Part shown: in pieces, positions 36,218 through 46,044 of the stretch
Numbering within the stretch: the first letter of the stretch is position 1
How the letters are laid out: each line of letters begins with the position of its first letter
Source: Alteromonas sp. M12
Lineage (GTDB): Bacteria > Pseudomonadota > Gammaproteobacteria > Enterobacterales > Alteromonadaceae
NCBI RefSeq assembly: GCF_037478005.1
Contig: NZ_CP144164.1
Location: 3,100,001-3,164,000 of the forward strand
Reading direction: 5' to 3'
Length of the DNA stretch: 64,000 nt
Made by a program: the position numbers and the translations under genes
Notes under the pieces: model-generated
What the model saw: only the letters and a program-made list of their open reading frames with translations
The model's database searches: none
Told to the model about the DNA's origin: nothing

Positions 36218-37027
36218 TTAGGACTCACTTTCAATATCGCTAAGTCCCTGCTCAAGCAAAAATTTATTCAGCACGTCCTTCACTCTTCGTTCAATTGAAG
36301 CATCAACTGCGTTATTTTGTGTGCTGATATCACAGCCTCCTCTCGACATATTCTGGTTTTCCACAAATACCCAAGCATTTTTTTCTATTTGTTCAGGAGT
36401 ATAGCGTTCTTTGACCAGCTCGATATCGTCAGGATGCATGTGAATTTGATATTGAGATTCATGGATAGGAAGTGCTTTTAAGCCTTCGTTTAAAGCGTTA
36501 AATAGAATTTCTGGATTAGTTTGTACTTCTGTGCGAATAACTGATTTTGCCAAGGAAACGGCCAGTTTGACTAACTCAGACTGTAACACCTCTTCAACTT
36601 GGGATACCGGTTGATGTAACTGTTCCATCAACCCATGCCAAGACTCTATTTGCGACTCAACTTGTTCTTTTCCTTCGACCAGACCTTGCTCTTTACCTTC
36701 TTGCAGACCTTGTTCTTTACCTTCTTGCAGGCCTAACTCTTTACCATCATTATAACCTGCTTGATGACCTTCTTTTTTCCCTTGTTCAAAACCTTCTTGA
36801 TAAGCAGATTCGCGGATTTGCTCGATTTCTTGGGCCGTAGGCGGCAAGACATCTTCTTCCACCTCCGGAGGTTCATATTTCCAGGTTGACTGTCGATTAA
36901 ATACGTTGGTTTTGCTGGGATTGGCATCAAATGTTTCTTCTAAGACAGGCAATTCCCAAGCGGCAATGTCGTCATCACTTAAGTCTTTATCACTGTTATC
37001 TTTTTCAGTCACATTTTTATCCGTCAC
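36218..37027 (-). CDS. fliH: flagellar assembly protein FliH
   Basis: 269 residues, GTG start. Disordered acidic N-terminus, then a run of four-residue-period glycines at ~85-125 (EQGKKEGHQAGYNDGKELGL and three KEQGLQEG units), the GxxxG repeats FliH proteins are known for, then a C-terminal domain like the F-ATPase delta subunit (LVKLAVSLAKSVIRTEV). Stator of the FliI ATPase. The glycine run is built on near-identical 24-bp DNA repeats at about 36670-36740. Confidence 0.94.
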   Translation of the reverse strand: MTDKNVTEKDNSDKDLSDDDIAAWELPVLEETFDANPSKTNVFNRQSTWKYEPPEVEEDVLPPTAQEIEQIRESAYQEGFEQGKKEGHQAGYNDGKELGLQEGKEQGLQEGKEQGLVEGKEQVESQIESWHGLMEQLHQPVSQVEEVLQSELVKLAVSLAKSVIRTEVQTNPEILFNALNEGLKALPIHESQYQIHMHPDDIELVKERYTPEQIEKNAWVFVENQNMSRGGCDISTQNNAVDASIERRVKDVLNKFLLEQGLSDIESES

Positions 37028-37055
37028 AAAAAAGCTCGTTTAATAATAGGTGCCA

Positions 37056-38093
37056 TTATAGGAATTCTTCCCCGCCGCCACCGCCAAGCATAATTTCTCC
37101 GGAATCAGCCAATCTTCTGGCCACCGATAAAATTTCTTTTTGCGCTGTCTCTACTTCACTAATACGAACAGGACCAAGCGCTTCTAAATCATCAATCAGC
37201 ATTTCTGCAGCTCGTTTGGACATATTCTTAGTGATTTTATTTTTCAGTTCTTCATCGGCGCCTTTAATCGCTTTGAGCAATGAATCTTGTTGCACTTCAC
37301 GCAGTATTGCCTGAATTGCGCGATCATCCACATCAGCTAAGTTATCAAAGACAAACATTAAGTCTTGGATTTGCTGACTCATTTCCTCATCTTGCTCGCG
37401 TATTGCGTCCATCAACTGACCTTCGATATTGGTATCAAGGTAATTCATGATATCTGCTGCAGATTTCAAGCCGCCCATTTTAGCCGCTTGCGTACCCGCT
37501 TGACCGGCAAATTGTTTTTCCATAATTTCATTTAATTCTTGCAAGGCTGCTGGTTGCACTTCTTCAAGATTGGCCACCCGCATCATCAGATCTAAACGTA
37601 CTTTTTCTGGGAATTGCGACAATATCTCTGCGGATTGTTCCGCATCTAAGTAAGACATGACGATGGTTTGAATTTGAGGATGTTCATTTCGGATGATACT
37701 GGCAACTTGCTTAGAATCCATCCACTTAAGGGAGTCGAGACCTTTCGCGCCACTTCCCATCAGAATCTGATCAATAAGATTAGCCGCTTTATCTTCACCT
37801 AGCGCAGCAGTCAACGCACGTTTCACAAAGTCTTGGCTTTGGAAACCGATAGTGCTGTAATTTTGAATCTCTTCGATAAAATGTTTATGCACGGCCGTGA
37901 TTTTAGGCTGCGTCATATCATCGATTTGCGCCATTGCTTGACCCAAACGCTGTACTTGTTTGGGCTCTAAATGTTTAAGAATTTGTGCGGCATCCTCTTC
38001 TGATAAACTCAAAAGTAAAATTGCAGCTTTATCTACACCTTCTAATTTTCCAACGTCATATCCGCTGGATTCAGTCAACTCTTCATCAGGCAT
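37056..38093 (-). CDS. fliG: flagellar motor switch protein FliG
   Basis: 345 residues from the ATG at 38093, eight bases after AGGA; a TTG two codons upstream is less well placed. Motifs: GVDKAAILLLSLSEEDAAQI, middle-domain IIRNEHPQIQTIVMSYLD (EHPQ), and a charged C-terminal torque domain near IQAILREVQQDSLLKAIKGA. Rotor part contacting stators and FliF. Confidence 0.95.
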   Translation of the reverse strand: MPDEELTESSGYDVGKLEGVDKAAILLLSLSEEDAAQILKHLEPKQVQRLGQAMAQIDDMTQPKITAVHKHFIEEIQNYSTIGFQSQDFVKRALTAALGEDKAANLIDQILMGSGAKGLDSLKWMDSKQVASIIRNEHPQIQTIVMSYLDAEQSAEILSQFPEKVRLDLMMRVANLEEVQPAALQELNEIMEKQFAGQAGTQAAKMGGLKSAADIMNYLDTNIEGQLMDAIREQDEEMSQQIQDLMFVFDNLADVDDRAIQAILREVQQDSLLKAIKGADEELKNKITKNMSKRAAEMLIDDLEALGPVRISEVETAQKEILSVARRLADSGEIMLGGGGGEEFL

Positions 38094-38101
38094 GTTCAAT
38101 C

Positions 38102-39808
38102 CTACTCATCTTGCATCAACCAGCCTTTTACTACCTGAGCTGATAATTCCGGTTCATTGGCAACTAAGGCGCGAACCGCTTTTAATACGTCTTCATCTTT
38201 GTGTAAATCAGGCAACATCAAAGAACCGTCTGCAGCAAAACCAACCTGCCCCTCATCAAATTCCTGAGATAACATACTAATGGTTTCATCACCTAAGTCT
38301 AGCGCGCTATCAACATCAAAGTCTTCGCTTTCAGTGGTGTCTTGAGGATTAATTAAACGACTTAACATCGGTCTAACTAAGGCAAATATCAAGACGATGA
38401 TAATTAGCGCTCCGGCAGCTACTTTTACCGTTTGCGCAAACCATTCCTCTTTGTAATAAGGAACCTCAACTGGCACATAATCGTCGTCTCTACTAAAGGG
38501 GATACTCACCACTTCCAACGAATCACCACGGGTAACATCAAATCCAATTCCACCTTGTAATAAACGGCGAATATTAAGTAATTCCTGTTGTGCTCTAGGT
38601 GAGATTGACTCAGTGCCATCTTCTGCCACTTCAGTAATATAATCCACTGCAACCGAAACACTCAATCGTTTAATAAAACCAGTCTGCTGCTTGGTATGAC
38701 TAATTGTAGTATCTAACTCGTAATTTCGCGTTTCTTCCTTAGAATTTCTACCCGGTAATGTCGTTTGCGAATTACTACCAGTGGCATTTTCAGGAATTGT
38801 CGAATCTAAAGGCGGTTGGTTCGTTAATGCTCCAGGTATACCTGCGATTGCTCCGCCTATGCTGTTCTCTTCCACCAGCATTTCACTGCGTATTGCCGGC
38901 AAATCTGGGTTATATCGGCGCTGGGTCTGTTCAACAGCGGTGAAGTCCATGGTTACGTCAGCTTGCGCTGTGTAATTTCCTAAGCCCAATACTGGGATCA
39001 AGATAGAATCAATTTTTTCTAAATAGGCATTCTCGCGCTGTTTCTCTAACTCATATTCTTTTCTTGAGCGCGCAGATGCTGCATCTTGAGAACCGGAGTT
39101 GAGTAATCGGCCATTACTATCTGTGACCGTAACTCGGCTTGGTTCCATACCTTGAACGGCTGAACCAACAATATCAATAATCGCGTCGACTTCTTCATTT
39201 GATAAACTAGAGCCTCGCCCAGAGGTAACAACAACAGTTGCACTGGCTTTTTTCTCACGCCGCGCAAAAACGTTTTCAACCGGTAAAGCTAGTAACACTT
39301 TTGCCCGTTTAACCCCATTTATTTCCTCAATAGTTCGCGCTATTTGTTGTTCTCTGGCGTGTTTTAAACGTTCTTTTTCAACCCGTTGTGAAACCCCAAA
39401 TCCCATGTCTTGCATGATAATGTCTGCACCAGAGTTTTCAGAAGAAGAAGAAGAAAGCCCCTGACGAGTCATATTTAGTTTTATATTTTTGTAATCGCTT
39501 TCTAAAACTTTAACGACATTACCCTCAAGAATATAATCTGGATAATTTTGATCAAGATAATCAAGGGTCTCGATAAGCTCTTGGGTGTCCATTTTGCCCA
39601 ATGGGCGGTATGTAGGTTCTTGCGCCCAAATGACAATAAAAATAGCAATGGCGATACAAATTACCAGAGCAATCACTATGGTTACTTGGCGCATTAAATC
39701 TACGCTACCTAATGCGTCCATGAAACCAGATTTATGCTCTAGTTCTGTGGAGTCTGAATAATTATCATTGTCACTAAGTGCAAGCTCAGTGCTAGTTGCC
39801 TCGGCCAC
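38102..39808 (-). CDS. fliF: flagellar MS-ring protein FliF
   Basis: 568 residues, GTG start with AGAGGA upstream. Two membrane helices, ~35-57 and ~455-477, flank the periplasmic ring-building region with GFGVSQRVEKERLKHAREQQ and EIDSILIPVLGLGNYTAQAD-like motifs. The C-terminal tail ends LVANEPELSAQVVKGWLMQD, the FliG-binding segment. First platform of basal body assembly. Confidence 0.96.
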   Translation of the reverse strand: MAEATSTELALSDNDNYSDSTELEHKSGFMDALGSVDLMRQVTIVIALVICIAIAIFIVIWAQEPTYRPLGKMDTQELIETLDYLDQNYPDYILEGNVVKVLESDYKNIKLNMTRQGLSSSSSENSGADIIMQDMGFGVSQRVEKERLKHAREQQIARTIEEINGVKRAKVLLALPVENVFARREKKASATVVVTSGRGSSLSNEEVDAIIDIVGSAVQGMEPSRVTVTDSNGRLLNSGSQDAASARSRKEYELEKQRENAYLEKIDSILIPVLGLGNYTAQADVTMDFTAVEQTQRRYNPDLPAIRSEMLVEENSIGGAIAGIPGALTNQPPLDSTIPENATGSNSQTTLPGRNSKEETRNYELDTTISHTKQQTGFIKRLSVSVAVDYITEVAEDGTESISPRAQQELLNIRRLLQGGIGFDVTRGDSLEVVSIPFSRDDDYVPVEVPYYKEEWFAQTVKVAAGALIIIVLIFALVRPMLSRLINPQDTTESEDFDVDSALDLGDETISMLSQEFDEGQVGFAADGSLMLPDLHKDEDVLKAVRALVANEPELSAQVVKGWLMQDE

Positions 39809-39827
39809 GAGTTATCCTCTTGCTATG

Positions 39828-40148
39828 TTAAACTGGCATGTTCATGATTTGCTTGTAAGCTTCTAGCACTTTGTTTCGTACTTGTACTGTAGCTTCAAAA
39901 GCAATACTGGATTTTTCTTTAGTCAACATGACGTCAGCTAAACTCATATTCGGATCACCCATCTCAAATGCCTCTTGTTTGCCTTTGGCATCGAGTTGCA
40001 TATCATTAACTGTGTTAATAGCCTGACCTAGCATCTCGGCAAAATTATGGGAGGAAGGATTGGTGCCAGGAAGCTGGGCAACATCCATTTGTGCATTTGA
40101 CGCCATTGCCTGCATTTCTTGATATAAAGATTGTGCTTTGATTTCCAT
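39828..40148 (-). CDS. fliE: flagellar hook-basal body protein FliE
   Basis: 106 residues from the ATG at 40148 (GGAG seven bases upstream). Ends with the conserved MTKEKSSIAFEATVQVRNKV-like helix (here MLTKEKSSIAFEATVQVRNK) and LEAYKQIMNMPV. Joins the MS ring to the rod. First gene of the fliE-flhB operon, behind a sigma-54 type promoter. Confidence 0.95.
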   Translation of the reverse strand: MEIKAQSLYQEMQAMASNAQMDVAQLPGTNPSSHNFAEMLGQAINTVNDMQLDAKGKQEAFEMGDPNMSLADVMLTKEKSSIAFEATVQVRNKVLEAYKQIMNMPV

Positions 40149-40237
40149 GTGTCGCTCCAGTGGTATAATCAATAGGCTTTGCGAGAGTCAAAAAAATGCG
40201 GCAAAGCGATAGTTTTTTAAACGTATAGCATAACTAA

Positions 40238-40252
40238 GCAATCTCAATGCCA
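40238..40252 (-). promoter_or_regulatory. sigma-54 type promoter for fliE operon
   Basis: Minus-strand TGGCATTGAGATTGC has the invariant GG and GC exactly ten bases apart and matches TGGCAY-N5-TTGC. Expected start of transcription is about 12 bases on, leaving a leader of ~75 bases before fliE. Fits control by FlrA or FlrC. Confidence 0.75.
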
Positions 40253-40373
40253 ACCTTTATTTACAATAAATATCAATGAGTTACAAGTTTTGTCATTTTA
40301 TTGACGGAGCCACTTGCTTTAAGTGTGATGGGGGTAGGATGGAAGTCATGCGGAATCCCCCCCGTAAAAACCA

Positions 40374-40403
40374 TAAAAAATAGCCGTTGGAGAAACGGCT
40401 ATT
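40374..40403 (-). terminator. terminator after flrC
   Basis: Minus strand: AATAGCCGTT - TCTCC - AACGGCTATT followed by TTTT, 18 bases after the flrC stop. Confidence 0.85.
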
Positions 40404-40420
40404 GTGAAAACGTGGGATAA

Positions 40421-41764
40421 TTAAGCGGGTAGCTCGATTCCTACCTCGCGCATACGCGCCAATTTATATCGCAAGGTTCTGGGACTAATACCCAATCTTT
40501 CAGCTACATCTTTACGACGACCGTTGCAGGATTGCAAAGTGTCTAAAATGATTTGGTGTTCTTGATGACGCAGTTCACTACCTAATTTACTATCATCAAC
40601 TTCATTTTGACTTGATTGGTCACTAACAAGTGTTTGGCCTGTCTCGATTTCAATCATCAAGTCATTAGCATCAATTGTTTCTCCATCGGATAAGATAAGT
40701 GCGCGCTGAATTACGTTCTCTAATTCTCTCACGTTGCCAGGCCATGCATGCTGCATCAACTTACTTCGCGCAGAAGCGGTTAAACTAGGAGCAGCCTGTT
40801 TACCATTATAGTGTCGTTCTATCATGTGCTCGGCCAAAGGCACTATGTCCCCTGCTCGCTTATCCAACGGGTGCCACATCAATGGAAAAACATTTAATCG
40901 ATAGTACAAATCTTCTCTAAATTTTCCGTCACTAACCACTTGTTTTAAATCGCGGTTACTAGTGGCAATTACGCGTACATCCAATGCAATGGTTTTACGG
41001 CCACCTAGTCTCTCAACTTCTTTTTCCTGCAATACACGCAATAGCTTCGCTTGTAGTGCTAAATCCATTTCGGTGATTTCATCTAATAAAATACTACCAC
41101 CTTGGGCCAGTTCAAACTTACCTGGCGAGGCTTGAAATGCACCGGTAAAGGCACCTTTTTCATAACCAAATAAAGTCGCTTCCAACATATTCTCTGGTAT
41201 CGCAGCACAATTAATTGCTACAAACGGCTGGTCTTTGCGACTAGATTGATCATGGATATAACGAGCCAATACTTCCTTACCTGATCCACTCGGTCCCAAT
41301 ACCATTACAGTGGCGTCAGAGGTAGCGACTTTCTTAGCAAGATTAAGCAAGTTAATACTTAGTGGATCAGCAGCAATAGGATCGCGAGACTCCACCTGCT
41401 GAGCAGGTGCATATCGCCCAACCAAATTTAGCAACACTTCAGGACTAAATGGTTTTGATAAATAATCGGTAGCGCCATCACGCATGGCTTGAACCGCATC
41501 ATCAATAGTGGCGTATGCTGTCATAAGCAAAGTAGGTAAACTGGGAAACTTGTTTTTAATACTGCGCAGTAATGAAAGACCACTCATCTCACCCATTTGA
41601 ATATCGCTAACCACTAAGTCAACTTTATGTGAGCTGAGTTTGACCATCGCTTGTTCAGCCGAGTTTGCCTCTATCACTTCATAACCGCCAAGTAATAAGG
41701 TGTCGACTAATGCCTCTCTTAACCCGGCATCATCTTCTACAATTAATATGCTGGTTTGACTCAC
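40421..41764 (-). CDS. flrC: sigma-54-dependent flagellar response regulator FlrC
   Basis: 447 residues: receiver domain with phospho-acceptor Asp54 (DLVVSDIQMGEMSG), AAA+ domain with Walker A GPSGSGKE and the sigma-54 loop GAFTGA intact, and a Fis-type helix-turn-helix (GRRKDVAERLGISPRTLRYK). Activates class III flagellar genes after phosphorylation by FlrB. GTG start overlaps the flrB stop as GTGA. Confidence 0.94.
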   Translation of the reverse strand: MSQTSILIVEDDAGLREALVDTLLLGGYEVIEANSAEQAMVKLSSHKVDLVVSDIQMGEMSGLSLLRSIKNKFPSLPTLLMTAYATIDDAVQAMRDGATDYLSKPFSPEVLLNLVGRYAPAQQVESRDPIAADPLSINLLNLAKKVATSDATVMVLGPSGSGKEVLARYIHDQSSRKDQPFVAINCAAIPENMLEATLFGYEKGAFTGAFQASPGKFELAQGGSILLDEITEMDLALQAKLLRVLQEKEVERLGGRKTIALDVRVIATSNRDLKQVVSDGKFREDLYYRLNVFPLMWHPLDKRAGDIVPLAEHMIERHYNGKQAAPSLTASARSKLMQHAWPGNVRELENVIQRALILSDGETIDANDLMIEIETGQTLVSDQSSQNEVDDSKLGSELRHQEHQIILDTLQSCNGRRKDVAERLGISPRTLRYKLARMREVGIELPA

Positions 41765-42942
41765 GATTTCTCTCCCAAAGCCTGTTTAGTTGTCTGGCTT
41801 GATTTAATGATTGGAAGCATGAGACTAAAACATGCTCCTGCGCCTGGCATATTTGAAACAGTCACCGAACCACCGTGGGATTTAGCCACTGTGGCAACTA
41901 CCGAAAGTCCCAAACCTGTGCCATGGCTTTTTGACGTATAAAAAGGTTCAAAAACTCGATTTAGACTTTGTGGATTTATGCCGGGGCCGTTATCTTGGAT
42001 TTGTAAACTCACTTGCTGACTATCGCTCAAACAGCTAATAGTTATCTGGCAATCTTCAGGCTGTTCTTGAATCGCATTGTGTACAATATTTTGTAGCGCA
42101 CCTATAAGTGCGGGCTTGTTACCTAAAATTGTTAATTGTGGATCGATATCTTTCACGCTCAACTGTGCGTTTGCTTGCTGAACCATGTTTTCTGATGAAA
42201 CCAATAATTCAGACATCAATTCTGCAACAGAAATGTTTTGAACGACTTGCTCTTCGCCACTTTTAGCAAACAACAACATGTCATTTACCTGACCTTCTAA
42301 GTCTTTCAACCTGAGCATTAACTTTTCACTAAAACGCTCTCGCGCACTATCACTAAGTTGGTTACTTGCTAAATTAGAAGCGTATAAAATGGCTGCCGAC
42401 AGAGGTGTACGTATTTGATGCACGATCGAAGCCACGGTTTTGCCCAACGAAGATAAGCGTTGCATATGGCTAATGCGCTGCTGCAACTGTCTGGTTTCAG
42501 TCAAATCGGTTAAAACAATGAGCTGTCCAGGTTCGGCTGTTAATGGCGTGATTGATAATTTAACCTTTCTACCATCATGTAATGAAACTTCATGACCATC
42601 GTCGGCTTGAGGTTTAAACGAGCGGGCAATAATTTTTCGCCAAGCTTGCCCTTCTAAAGGCTCTCCTAACAACGCTTTGGCTAAGGCATTAGCTTGTTTT
42701 ACCTGACCTTGTCCATTAATTACGACAACGCCAGCCGGCATTACCTGTAAAAGGTGTTCAAGCCGAGTGGCTTGGCTTTTCAACTGTTCGAATTCTTGTT
42801 TCGACACTTCAGTAGTAGATAAATTCAGCGGTTGAGGTGCAGCTAAACAAGGGTCAAGCTCACGTGAATGAGACGATGATGTACTGCGAACTTGGTTCTG
42901 GTCGTCTTCATACGATATGTTGAATGCACTGCTTAGCGCCAT
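41761..42942 (-). CDS. flrB: flagellar sensor histidine kinase FlrB
   Basis: 393 residues, no membrane segment. PAS-like domain ~65-150, phospho-acceptor His175 in SIVHQIRTPLSAA, then HATPase motifs QNIVHNAIQ, DNGPGINP and GTGLGLSV. A soluble kinase partner of FlrC, as in FlrB/FleS. Ribosome site GAGGA before the ATG. Confidence 0.93.
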   Translation of the reverse strand: MALSSAFNISYEDDQNQVRSTSSSHSRELDPCLAAPQPLNLSTTEVSKQEFEQLKSQATRLEHLLQVMPAGVVVINGQGQVKQANALAKALLGEPLEGQAWRKIIARSFKPQADDGHEVSLHDGRKVKLSITPLTAEPGQLIVLTDLTETRQLQQRISHMQRLSSLGKTVASIVHQIRTPLSAAILYASNLASNQLSDSARERFSEKLMLRLKDLEGQVNDMLLFAKSGEEQVVQNISVAELMSELLVSSENMVQQANAQLSVKDIDPQLTILGNKPALIGALQNIVHNAIQEQPEDCQITISCLSDSQQVSLQIQDNGPGINPQSLNRVFEPFYTSKSHGTGLGLSVVATVAKSHGGSVTVSNMPGAGACFSLMLPIIKSSQTTKQALGEKS

Positions 42943-42983
42943 AATGTCCTCACGTCAAAAATATTACATATAGTGAGTATTTA

Positions 42984-42998
42984 GCATATCGCATGCCA
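42984..42998 (-). promoter_or_regulatory. sigma-54 type promoter for flrBC
   Basis: Minus-strand TGGCATGCGATATGC keeps GG-N10-GC; -12 side is ATGC instead of TTGC. It lies 42 bases upstream of the flrB ATG, right for a short leader. FlrA-activated flrBC transcription is the known pattern in Vibrio-type hierarchies. Confidence 0.7.
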
Positions 42999-43121
42999 AT
43001 TATTTTACTCGTAATATCAACGAGTTAAATGATTTTAGAAGAAATATTAAACGTCAACAAAATGACGGGAGGGAGTTTTATCAAAAAATAGCGCAATCAA
43101 TGTATCAATTAAAACATCGCG

Positions 43122-44591
43122 TTAGTCGCGAACAATTCCGTATTTACGCATTTTCTCAACCAGAGTTGTACGGCGCATCCCCAAGACTTCAGCGGCTCTT
43201 GCAACAACACCATCTTGCTGATCAAGCGCTTGATTTATCATACTGATTTCCAATTCAGATAAATACTCTTTGAGGTTCATACCATCTGATGGCAAAGCTG
43301 AATTGGTATGTAACTCACCATTTTGAACTTGTTCGCTATTATCATCGGAATCAACCAATTCATCATCGCTGTCATTTGTATCGTTAAATAATGCGATTAT
43401 AGCTTCACGTTCTAACAACTCTTCAGGGTAGTCAGGTTCGAAGTTATCACCATCTGTATACTGATATTTCGTTGGTAAATCGGTGACATCAACCACTTGA
43501 TTGGGGAACAAAATGAGCAGTCTTTCCACTAAATTGGAAAGCTCACGGACGTTTCCAGGCCAAAGGTGCTCTACCAGTGAATTGATTGCACTTTCGGTAA
43601 AACGCAGTGATTTCTCATTTTCTTGTTCCAATCGCGAGACCAGTTCTTGCAATAATAATGGAATATCTTCTTTGCGCTCTCTTAATGCCGGGCTTTCGAT
43701 AGGGAAAACATTTAAACGATAATATAAATCTTCTCGAAAAGAGCCTTCAGCGATCATAGTTTCTAGCTCTCGGTGGGTAGCAGCAACAATGCGAACATCA
43801 CATTTTATGGGTTTATTTCCCCCTACTCGTTCATATTGTCGTTCTTGCAAAACACGTAACAATTTAACTTGCATTTGCAAAGGCATATCACCAATTTCAT
43901 CTAAAAATAAAGTGCCACCTTCGGCAAGTTCAAAACGACCTTTGCGAGAGTTGATAGCGCCAGTGAACGCGCCTTTTTCATGGCCAAACAACTCACTTTC
44001 TAAAAGTTCAGCAGGAATCGCTCCGCAATTGACAGGTATAAAAGGCCCATTATTTCTATTCGACATAAAATGTAGATTACGGGCGATAACTTCTTTGCCA
44101 GTTCCGGATTCACCTAACACCAGCACATTCGCATCAGAGCTTGATACTTGCTCGATTAAGTGACGTACATTTTGAATTTCATCACTTTTGCCAACCAAGC
44201 TGCGAAATAATTTAGTTTTACTTGTATTTGCGGTCTTTGCAGGTCTTTTGCGCAAGTATTCCTGACAACGATGTAACATCTGAGTCAAAACGGGATATGT
44301 TACGGGCTCAACTAACTGTCCGACGATATTAGCTCGGAACTCTGCATCACCATCAACGGCTGAATTGCCAATAACAATGAAGGGCTGGGCTGGAAATTTA
44401 CTGACTACGTCATCAGTAAGTTCTGGGGACTCAAAGTCGATGATGACAGCTTCAAAACTGTCTTGTTTTTTCAACGAAGTGATAGCTTGGGAAAACGGTA
44501 CTATCGCACAATGCTCGCCTAAGAAAGACAAGATAGTTTTGAGATTATTGGCGCGCGTCATTTGCTCGCTGATAATCAGAATAGTGCTCAT
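43122..44591 (-). CDS. flrA: flagellar master regulator FlrA (FleQ family)
   Basis: 489 residues from the ATG at 44591, with GGGGAAAGG upstream (13 extra in-frame codons are not used). N-terminal FleQ receiver-like domain without a canonical phospho-Asp context, AAA+ domain with Walker [11 protein letters not shown] and GAFTGA, C-terminal Fis-type HTH ([20 protein letters not shown]). Top activator of flagellar sigma-54 promoters; family members bind c-di-GMP through the AAA+ domain. Separate from flrBC by a 179-bp promoter region. Confidence 0.94.
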   Translation of the reverse strand: MSTILIISEQMTRANNLKTILSFLGEHCAIVPFSQAITSLKKQDSFEAVIIDFESPELTDDVVSKFPAQPFIVIGNSAVDGDAEFRANIVGQLVEPVTYPVLTQMLHRCQEYLRKRPAKTANTSKTKLFRSLVGKSDEIQNVRHLIEQVSSSDANVLVLGESGTGKEVIARNLHFMSNRNNGPFIPVNCGAIPAELLESELFGHEKGAFTGAINSRKGRFELAEGGTLFLDEIGDMPLQMQVKLLRVLQERQYERVGGNKPIKCDVRIVAATHRELETMIAEGSFREDLYYRLNVFPIESPALRERKEDIPLLLQELVSRLEQENEKSLRFTESAINSLVEHLWPGNVRELSNLVERLLILFPNQVVDVTDLPTKYQYTDGDNFEPDYPEELLEREAIIALFNDTNDSDDELVDSDDNSEQVQNGELHTNSALPSDGMNLKEYLSELEISMINQALDQQDGVVARAAEVLGMRRTTLVEKMRKYGIVRD

Positions 44592-44939
44592 CCTTTCCCC
44601 AACTTTGTTATTTTTATTGTTTTTATTCAAGCGCGTGTCAATTCCAAGTAAATGTTTGCCAAGCTTTTCTATTCAAAATAAGCATCCGAAGATAACTATA
44701 TTGAACATTCTGTCTAATCAAAGATTAGCGTATATTTTTACTCGTGTCAGCAAAGCATAAAATGAAACTTAAACTCACTTATAAATGTTCACTTGATTTT
44801 AAACATTCGTTGTCGGATAGCAACAATCAATTTTTATGTTTATGAATAAAATCAGTTAATTGAACAAAATAAAAGCAGCCTAAGCTGCTTTAATGTGGTT
44901 ATTGCGGTTTTCAAATAAACAAAACCATTTTTACCTGAA
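44592..44939 (-). other. flrA upstream region
   Basis: 348 bases holding the flagellin terminator at its far end (44865-44891) and the flrA promoter. A TTGACA hexamer lies on the minus strand at 44636-44641, but its -10 partner is poor. No GG-N10-GC element was found, consistent with flrA being sigma-70 driven. Confidence 0.45.
44865..44891 (-). terminator. terminator of the flagellin gene
   Basis: Minus strand AAAGCAGC - TTAG - GCTGCTTT followed by TATTTTG, about 50 bases after the flagellin stop. Confidence 0.75.
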
Positions 44940-45740
44940 TTAACTCAAAAGAGACAACACCTGACCTTGTTGCTGATTAGCTTGAGATTGAACAGATAAC
45001 GAGGCCTGACTTTGAATTCCAGTGGCAATACTATCTGCTGTCGCTTGGGCATAATCGGTATCTTGAAGTCGACTTCTAGCAGCTGAAACGTTGACATCGG
45101 CTTGGCTTAAGTTTCGAGCCGCACTTGCAAATTGATTTTGCGTCGCACCTAAATCCGCTCTAGCACCACCAACAAACTCCAATGCATTATCCGCAATTTC
45201 TAAAGCCTCTTCAGCTCCAGCAGACGTGGATACATCGATATTCAATACATCATCAAGTTGTGCGGCAACATCTTGAGTTCCAACACCAATACGCTGGCCT
45301 GAATTAGCCCCCACTTGAAAATCAATATTACCTTCTTCTGACAACAAAGGCTTTCCACCAAAATTGGTTTGCTCAATGGTTTGGGTTATGTTGCTTTGTA
45401 ATTGAGAAATTTCGGATTGCAGCGCTTCTCTATCTGAGTCACTCAAAATGCCATTACCAGCCTGAACAGACAATTCACGGATTCGATTTACATCAGTGTT
45501 AATCCCCGACAAGCCGCCTTCGGCAACTTGAGATAAGGAAACACCATCATAGGCATTGGAGATAGCTTGTCGATTCCCCTCTACTTGAGTAGTTAATCGA
45601 TCAATAATCTGTTGCGCAGCAGAATCATCGGCAGCACTATTCACTCGCTTACCGGAAGCCAGCTTTTCAAACAAGGTTTCTTGTTTCTGCTGTAACTGCT
45701 GTAAAATTGATGAATTGTTGCTTGAATCAATATTAATCAT
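44940..45740 (-). CDS. short divergent flagellin
   Basis: 266 residues from the ATG at 45740 (AGAGGA upstream; a further 24 in-frame codons have no protein character). Carries the flagellin N-terminal helix region KLASGKRVNSAADDSAAQQI and NAYDGVSLSQVAEGGLSGIN, and C-terminal QSQASLSVQSQANQQQ ending VLSLLS. Only D0/D1-type sequence is present, with no large variable domain. The first residues, MINIDSSNNSSILQQLQQKQ, differ from the usual MALTVNTN-type start, and DDSAAQQI replaces the common DDAAGLxI. It is next to maf and upstream of flrA, so it is a likely glycosylation target. No clear sigma-28 or sigma-54 promoter was found. fliD, fliS and flaG are not nearby. Confidence 0.85.
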   Translation of the reverse strand: MINIDSSNNSSILQQLQQKQETLFEKLASGKRVNSAADDSAAQQIIDRLTTQVEGNRQAISNAYDGVSLSQVAEGGLSGINTDVNRIRELSVQAGNGILSDSDREALQSEISQLQSNITQTIEQTNFGGKPLLSEEGNIDFQVGANSGQRIGVGTQDVAAQLDDVLNIDVSTSAGAEEALEIADNALEFVGGARADLGATQNQFASAARNLSQADVNVSAARSRLQDTDYAQATADSIATGIQSQASLSVQSQANQQQGQVLSLLS

Positions 45741-46044
45741 AAATTTATCCTCTAACACCTCCCCTTGAGGATAGCAAAATATTGCCGATAAAGTAAGCAA
45801 GTGGCGACACAAAGGACCTGAACTAGGTATCGTTTTTCATAACTATGTATATTTATTCATCTTATTGTTTAGCAAAATAATACGAAACCAATAAACACGA
45901 TTGACTCGGATACCTATCAACGGTCACAATCATTTTAGTACATAAAAAGAAAATAAAATTATCGATATAACAATGCTAAATAACACTTTAGACTCGTTGT
46001 TAGGTTTGAATGAGTTAACTTCTGGCGCAAACAAATAAGAAATC
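45741..46044. other. divergent region between flagellin and maf
   Basis: 304 AT-rich bases. On the plus strand GCCGATAA (45784-45791) equals the sigma-28 -10 consensus but its -35 (TTGA) is weak. On the minus strand a GGCAATATTTTGC element resembles sigma-54 sites but with GG-N9-GC spacing. No other structure was recognised. Confidence 0.4.
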
